In this document: piece by piece, positions 58,851 through 64,000 of the stretch
How positions within the stretch are numbered: position 1 is the first letter of the stretch
Layout of the letters: each line of letters begins with the position of its first letter
DNA from: Strix aluco
Lineage: Eukaryota > Chordata > Aves > Strigiformes > Strigidae
Direction of reading: 5' to 3'
Length of the DNA: 64,000 bases
Assembly: GCF_031877795.1 (NCBI RefSeq)
Contig: NC_133935.1
Coordinates: 73,860,303-73,924,302, forward strand
Notes under the pieces: generated by a model
What the model saw: the letters and a program-made list of their open reading frames with translations, nothing else
What the model was told of the DNA's origin: nothing
The model's database searches: none
Translations under genes and position numbers: made by a program

Positions 58851-59446
58851 GTTCCCAGGATGCAAACTGAAGGAAGATCATGGTATGTTTTCCCTAGTTT
58901 ACATCAGCTCCACCTAAATTCTTCCTCTTTGTCATGTTGTGGAGTGAGAAACAAAACAAAGGACCTGTGTCTCTAAGGGAGTTTCTAAACACCGTCAGCT
59001 TGTTTGCTTGTCAGAGAACTGCTCTTTGCTGACACTCCATCCACAGACCTAGGCCACACTTGAGAAAGCAAACATTAACAGTCTTTTCACTGCAATCATC
59101 TTATTTATTGAAGCATTATGAAAAGAATATAGTATGTTCTAAATCTGGAAATACCATGCTGCTTTCATCACTCTGGCGAATGAGGTGCTCTCTTCACACA
59201 CCAGAATCAAATACTCACTCTTTTTTACTTAAAGCAAGAACCTGAAGTTTTCTTATTTATCTGGCTATCAGAAAATTACTCAGACCATACACACTGCATA
59301 CCTGGAGGTCAGACTGCAGCATATGTATATGATGAAGTTAGCTTTGCTGTAGCTGTCTCAGGAACAGCATGGACCACTATGCAAAGGGCACTGGCTCCTT
59401 CAGATTAGGCATTTAGCTAGCCAGCCCACAATACACCCGCGCAACC

Positions 59447-59462
59447 TTTTTTTTTTTTTTTT
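59447..59462 (+). repeat. Poly-T tract
   Basis: Sixteen T in a row, about 100 bp left of the CR1 tail. Simple homopolymer. Confidence 0.8.
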
Positions 59463-59559
59463 AATCTAAGGGCAGTCCTAGGGTTTTTTCATGGAGCATA
59501 GTATAGAGGTGACACTAAAACGGGAATTGGATGCAATATAGGTGCATCAGCATCAGCTC

Positions 59560-59695
59560 CTAGAATAATTTAGGTTGGAAGGTATCTCTGGAGGTCATCT
59601 AGTCAAACACCCTGCTCAAAGCAGGCTTAATTAGATCAGGTTGCTCAGGGATTTATCAAGTTGATTCTCAAACACCTCCACACAAACTTAACAGC
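59560..59695 (-). repeat. CR1 LINE 3' tail
   Basis: The + strand reads tagaataatttaggttggaa, then tctctggaggtcatctagtc and gatcaggttgctcaggg: the reverse complement of a CR1 3' UTR, in standard block order. Truncated, with no coding part. Confidence 0.8.
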
Positions 59696-62600
59696 TCTGC
59701 TAAGAGGCAGAATTTAGAGATGCAGGTTTAACACAGCTCTGGAGAAACCACACAGATTTGTGAGCTAAGCTAGCATCTCTAGATGGTTCTGCATGACACT
59801 CTGTGGCCATCCCAGTGAAAGCTGACTGTAGTTGAGAAAGCTCTGTCCCATGCTCCTGTGTTTTGTGCAGTATGAGCATGTTAATTGAACATGCTGAACA
59901 TGAACAGCTAGTTTAATGCTGGGGTGGGCATTGACTATGCTTGATGCATGTGCACCTTAAACTATCGTACATATGTGCCCTGGAGCATTCTGCTGATATA
60001 ATGAAACTGGAAAAGATGCATCAGTAAAACTTACTGACTGGAACTGAGCCATACCTACATATCTGATACTGGTTTGGGGAATCATAAGAAACATTCATTT
60101 GATGGTTGATCTGCATCTATTTTGAAGTTCTTCTAAGGCCTTGCCAAGTACAGATGCAGCCTGGGTTTAAAGTGAATGTGGTCACACCATATCATCTGGG
60201 AACACTGCATCAACCTGTAGTACTGAAGAAGCTAATCTTCCATGGCCCCAGGAAATGTGTGCCTAGACTTTATGATAGTAAAAAAATGTATGGAAAACCT
60301 CACCCCCAAATGACCTATTTATGCTGATAAGATATTAATGTAAATGTATTTATACTGGCAATAAAGTCTAGTTTGTCCCTTTCCTTACCAGATCATTGCC
60401 CATCCCTTCATATGCATTTCCTGGGCCCACAAAGAAGCTTTTGATCTGACTGGACACCTCACAAATATGAGGTCTCCGTGCACAGGCATGAACCACAGGC
60501 TTGTACAATAAGCTTGTGATTTGTTACGAATTATCATAACACTGTAAAACTGCTGCTAGCTTTATTCCCTCCTTTTAGTTGCAATGTATAATCTATCCCA
60601 TTGTACTGCTGTTTCTTTTAATCTTGAAAGAACTATAGAAACATCTGGTCTAAGTTTTAAAGTAGCAAGTCTTTCAGACACATGTTTAAATTTGTTTAGT
60701 ACCTAGCTTGAGTGATAGGACTGTTCCCACCCTATGCTCTGAATAGCCAAGTCTTCTTCAGAACTCAGAGGTCACAATTTTTGTCCTTTATTTTCTTTGT
60801 CCTACTTCTTAGGCTGGGGTTTTCGTGGGTTTGGTTTTGGTGTGGGTGGTTGAGGTTTTTTTCCTATAAATACATTTTCCAAATTCTTTGTTTTGTCCTT
60901 CCTTCACCTGAGAACCTACACAGATCTACTTTCAGCAAGAGTTCAGTGTCCATATACATAAATCAGACTTTCCTCTGCACATCTCGTGATAGAGACATCA
61001 CAGAGGGGTATGGGAGACATGGATGGCAAAGGCATCTGGAATACACATGTGCTTGAAATGCCAGTCTTTCCCCAGCTTCACCTGGAAGTGCAATAGGTAA
61101 TTGCTTCAGGTGCTATGTGAATACCCATGGGGTAGTTAATTTCTGTTTTCTCTCTAAGTAGGTCTCCAGGGCTTTCAAATAGTCCCTGTTAAGTATCATG
61201 ATTCAAGCATGTTGCGAGAAGAGACCTGAGAGGTGACCAGGGAGATGGGGAAGAGCCAAGCGTAGCACAGAGAGCAGGAGGAGAGTGTATAGGGCAGCTC
61301 ATACAGGCGAGGCAAGTATGTGTGGAATGGGCTATGGCTCCTTTTTCCTCCAGTTGCTGCCAGTATCTCAGTTTCTCCCTTAAATATTTTCTTATATTAC
61401 TCTGCTGAGTGGATTTCTGTGATTCTCTGATTCATCCTGCCAGGTTGTGAGGAATAAAGTGAAAAATCAGCCATAGTTAAAAGGGAGTCCTGAACAGGTT
61501 GAAAATCAAGTAGAAATAAGTATATGTGTATCATCAAATATAGAGCTGGTTAGGAACAGATGAGTTAGGAAAAGGCGAGCAAGGCAGAAGTTCCCTGGTG
61601 AGGCTGGCAACAGTAGCTCTGCTACTGCAGGAAGGTCAGCAGTGAGATTCCTGGGAATATAAAGCAGCTAGATGAATAGAGGTCAAGGCAGTGCAAGCAA
61701 CAGTAGAACCAGGGAGTTTGCCGGCAAAATAGAGGGAAGAAAAATTAATTGGAGCAAATGAAAAGGTCAAGGAACAAACTGAGCTTTTAATCATTCCTTG
61801 GTTTTCAAGATGATTTGAAATCTTGGCATTTTAGAGCAGTGCAGAAAAAAGGCAATTCTGGAGAAACATCTTCTGGATTATCAGGTAAGGTGGAGAATGT
61901 GAGGAAGATGCTGCATCTTTCAAGAGATTAAAGAATCTTGGTTCCATGGGAAAGACCAACAGATCGGAGGGTGAGAGACTGCACAGGTCTTAGGTTGGGA
62001 TTCAGAGAGAAAGAACATGGGAAGTGAGGGGTATTGGGTGGGACAGAGCAGAACTTCATGTGCAAGCTTTCAATTGCCTGTCCTCAGGGAAGTGAGGAAT
62101 TTTAACAGAGGCCAGCTTCAGAGAAGTAATCTACTTGCATAACAAAATGTGCATGTTCAGGACATTAATCTTTTTTCTATGTATTTAATTTTCAATTGAC
62201 TTCCAGTCTGTCAACAGTAAAGAAATGTTCTCTCACTTTTCAAATGCATCAGAGGTTCAAGACATAATTTTCCCATTAATGGCTATTTCAGCCAGAGTAG
62301 TGGCTCTCTTCTGCTTAGCCAACTCACAGGAAAGGAGACATTTTGCTCTTGCTGTGGTAATTACTCACCAAAAATTGAGCAGTCTAAGAATAATTTTCAC
62401 ACACCTGATCCAACCTCAGTTCAAGAGTATTTATTATTATTATTTCATGAATTAAATTACCTAGACTGTCAGGTTTTATTTTCATCTCCTCTCTCTTTAA
62501 ACATTACAGCTTCTCCATCCACTGCCTTGGTAACCTTTCCTAAAATATTAAACCAGTACCTTAGCATCTTACACCAAAAACTTATGCACCATTTCATTTG

Positions 62601-64000
62601 ATTTCTCAACTAAAAGCTTCCTCTGTACCATTTGTGAGTGACAAGAGCAAACTAAAAGTCATGAGTATTACCCAGGCTACTTTAATCTCACTAAAGCGAT
62701 CGCACCTTAGCAAGTTTAGTAACCCATGCAATTATGCAAAAAAGTCCCAGACAGATATCTGGTACATCTCTTTTCTAGCATTGACTTGTATATACATAAA
62801 CCCACTAGTCACCTCCTTGATAATTAACTTGAGGTGTCCGTTAATAAGAAGTCATTCCATCACACCAAGAGCTTTTTTCTGGGATCCAGGTTTAAGTAAA
62901 GAACAGCCTAAAATCTGTGTGAGTACACACAGAAGCCCCAAAAACATGTCAGTGATGAAAACAAGTTCTCTCATTGCTCCAGCAGTTATACATCCAAGGG
63001 ATGAAAGCATCTGCCAGAGAAGAAGGAATCGCAGGAGTCTGTCTTTTGCCACAGAGAATTTGAGCACTCGCTTCAGGAGGACCGGGAGTATTGTAAGGCA
63101 TTAAGATAGGGGAGATTGTTCTGATCCTTCCCATTCCCTTCACTCCATCTTGACAAATGTGGACTGAGGCAGACAAATGATTACAAGGACATAAGTTCAA
63201 GAACACTCCAAATGTACTTGAATCCTCCCTACAAAGAGGTCAAGTGACTTCTCTACAAAGGCCACACAGAAAGTGCAGAAAAGCCGAAGTTCTTGGTCCT
63301 ACTCCCAATCTCAATCATGATGACTGTAAGACACCATGACTGTAAAAAGAACATTGCTGCTAAATGTTTTTCTCTTTGAGATGTTCTTGTGCTGCTTAAA
63401 AATGTTACATTTTCTTCTGCGTTAACACAACATGGAAGTCAGTAGAACACAAGCTTCAACATTCATCCACCTGAGCAAAAGTAGATGTTATCAGCAACTA
63501 CTTTGTGTTTTGTCGTTCAAGATCAAAAACGTGTGGTGGTGTATAACACTTAATACCTGTGAGAAATTATGTCACTTGTCCACACCAGTCACATATGTCA
63601 CTTGAATTTTAATCATGTGATTTGTCTTCCAAAAAAAGTTCTAGTGCAAGTAAAGATTCAGTGGAAAATGCGTCGAGGCCAATGAAGTCTTCTTTCTGGG
63701 TTTACTGGATATTGGATAAGGGCCTGAACCCATGTGGCAATACTTTGTACCTCATGATACAGTATTGACACATATTACAAGTTTGTCTGTTACTGTAATT
63801 GCTTGGCCACCTGAGCTGACTGGTAAATATATAAACAAGGATGTGAAGTAGCAAATGATGCAAATGCAACAAGAAAGAATGCTCTGGGCAAATATGGGTG
63901 CAGAAACTCTGAGGTTTCTATGTACACAGCATGATGCACTTCAGTTAGTCAAGTATTTTAACATAGCACCACGAATTACTTAAATAGGTCTTTGCATCAT

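Larger units (their letters stand above)
58867..64000. other. Upstream flank of CDHR3
   Basis: Probable promoter region of CDHR3 and intergenic DNA. No CpG island is present, which fits a tissue-restricted promoter. Contents: a T tract at 59447-59462, a CR1 tail at 59560-59695 and an unassigned ORF at 62598-63104. In human the next gene is ATXN7L1, but I recognise no ATXN7L1 exon here. Confidence 0.5.

Noticed and set aside
62598..63104. 168-codon + strand ORF upstream of CDHR3
   Set aside because: No domain, no splice or promoter context and mixed composition; an overlapping - strand frame is also open. Not called as a gene.
1..64000. CRISPR arrays, operons, attachment sites, tRNA or rRNA genes
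   Set aside because: No regularly spaced repeats or structured RNA genes were seen, and the window is vertebrate nuclear DNA where such prokaryotic systems are not expected.

Overview
The window looks like vertebrate, almost certainly avian, nuclear DNA. Evidence: multi-exon genes with GT-AG introns, CR1 retrotransposon fragments of several ages, an ancient MIR-type SINE remnant, and a solo retroviral LTR of the type common in bird genomes. No prokaryotic operon, CRISPR array, tRNA or rRNA gene was recognised. The exact species cannot be read from the sequence.

Two protein-coding genes can be reconstructed exon by exon, and they converge. SYPL1 (synaptophysin-like 1, pantophysin) lies on the + strand at 232-4486, with a 3' UTR to about 5417. 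It has five coding exons for a 237-residue four-pass MARVEL-domain vesicle protein. CDHR3 (cadherin-related family member 3) lies on the - strand and runs from its start codon at 58850 to its stop at 20489. It has 19 coding exons, 2595 nt including the stop, for a predicted 864-residue protein: signal peptide, six extracellular cadherin repeats, one transmembrane helix and a short cytoplasmic tail. All exon phases join without a break. The SYPL1/CDHR3 tail-to-tail arrangement is the same as on human chromosome 7q22, which supports orthology.

Layout: 1-231, 5' flank or UTR of SYPL1. 232-5417, SYPL1. 5418-14739, intergenic DNA without a recognisable gene. 14740-15130, a strong CpG island with G/C boxes that belongs to neither gene's 5' end and may be the promoter of an unannotated transcript. 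15131-20488, sequence downstream of CDHR3 with an old CR1 piece and one long unassigned ORF. 20489-58850, CDHR3, whose introns hold a solo LTR with a 5-bp target duplication (31540-31901), a ~0.8-kb CR1 3' end (36270-37075), a MIR (37745-37850) and smaller repeats. 58851-64000, upstream of CDHR3, with a CR1 tail and no exon I can recognise; in human the next gene there is ATXN7L1.

The points most worth checking are fine details of CDHR3: a GC-AG intron at exon 10, a tandem donor at exon 11 where only the weaker site keeps the frame, a 14-nt microexon in the cytoplasmic tail, a tyrosine at the position equivalent to the human Cys529Tyr variant, and the orphan CpG island. I found no sign of a new multi-gene system.
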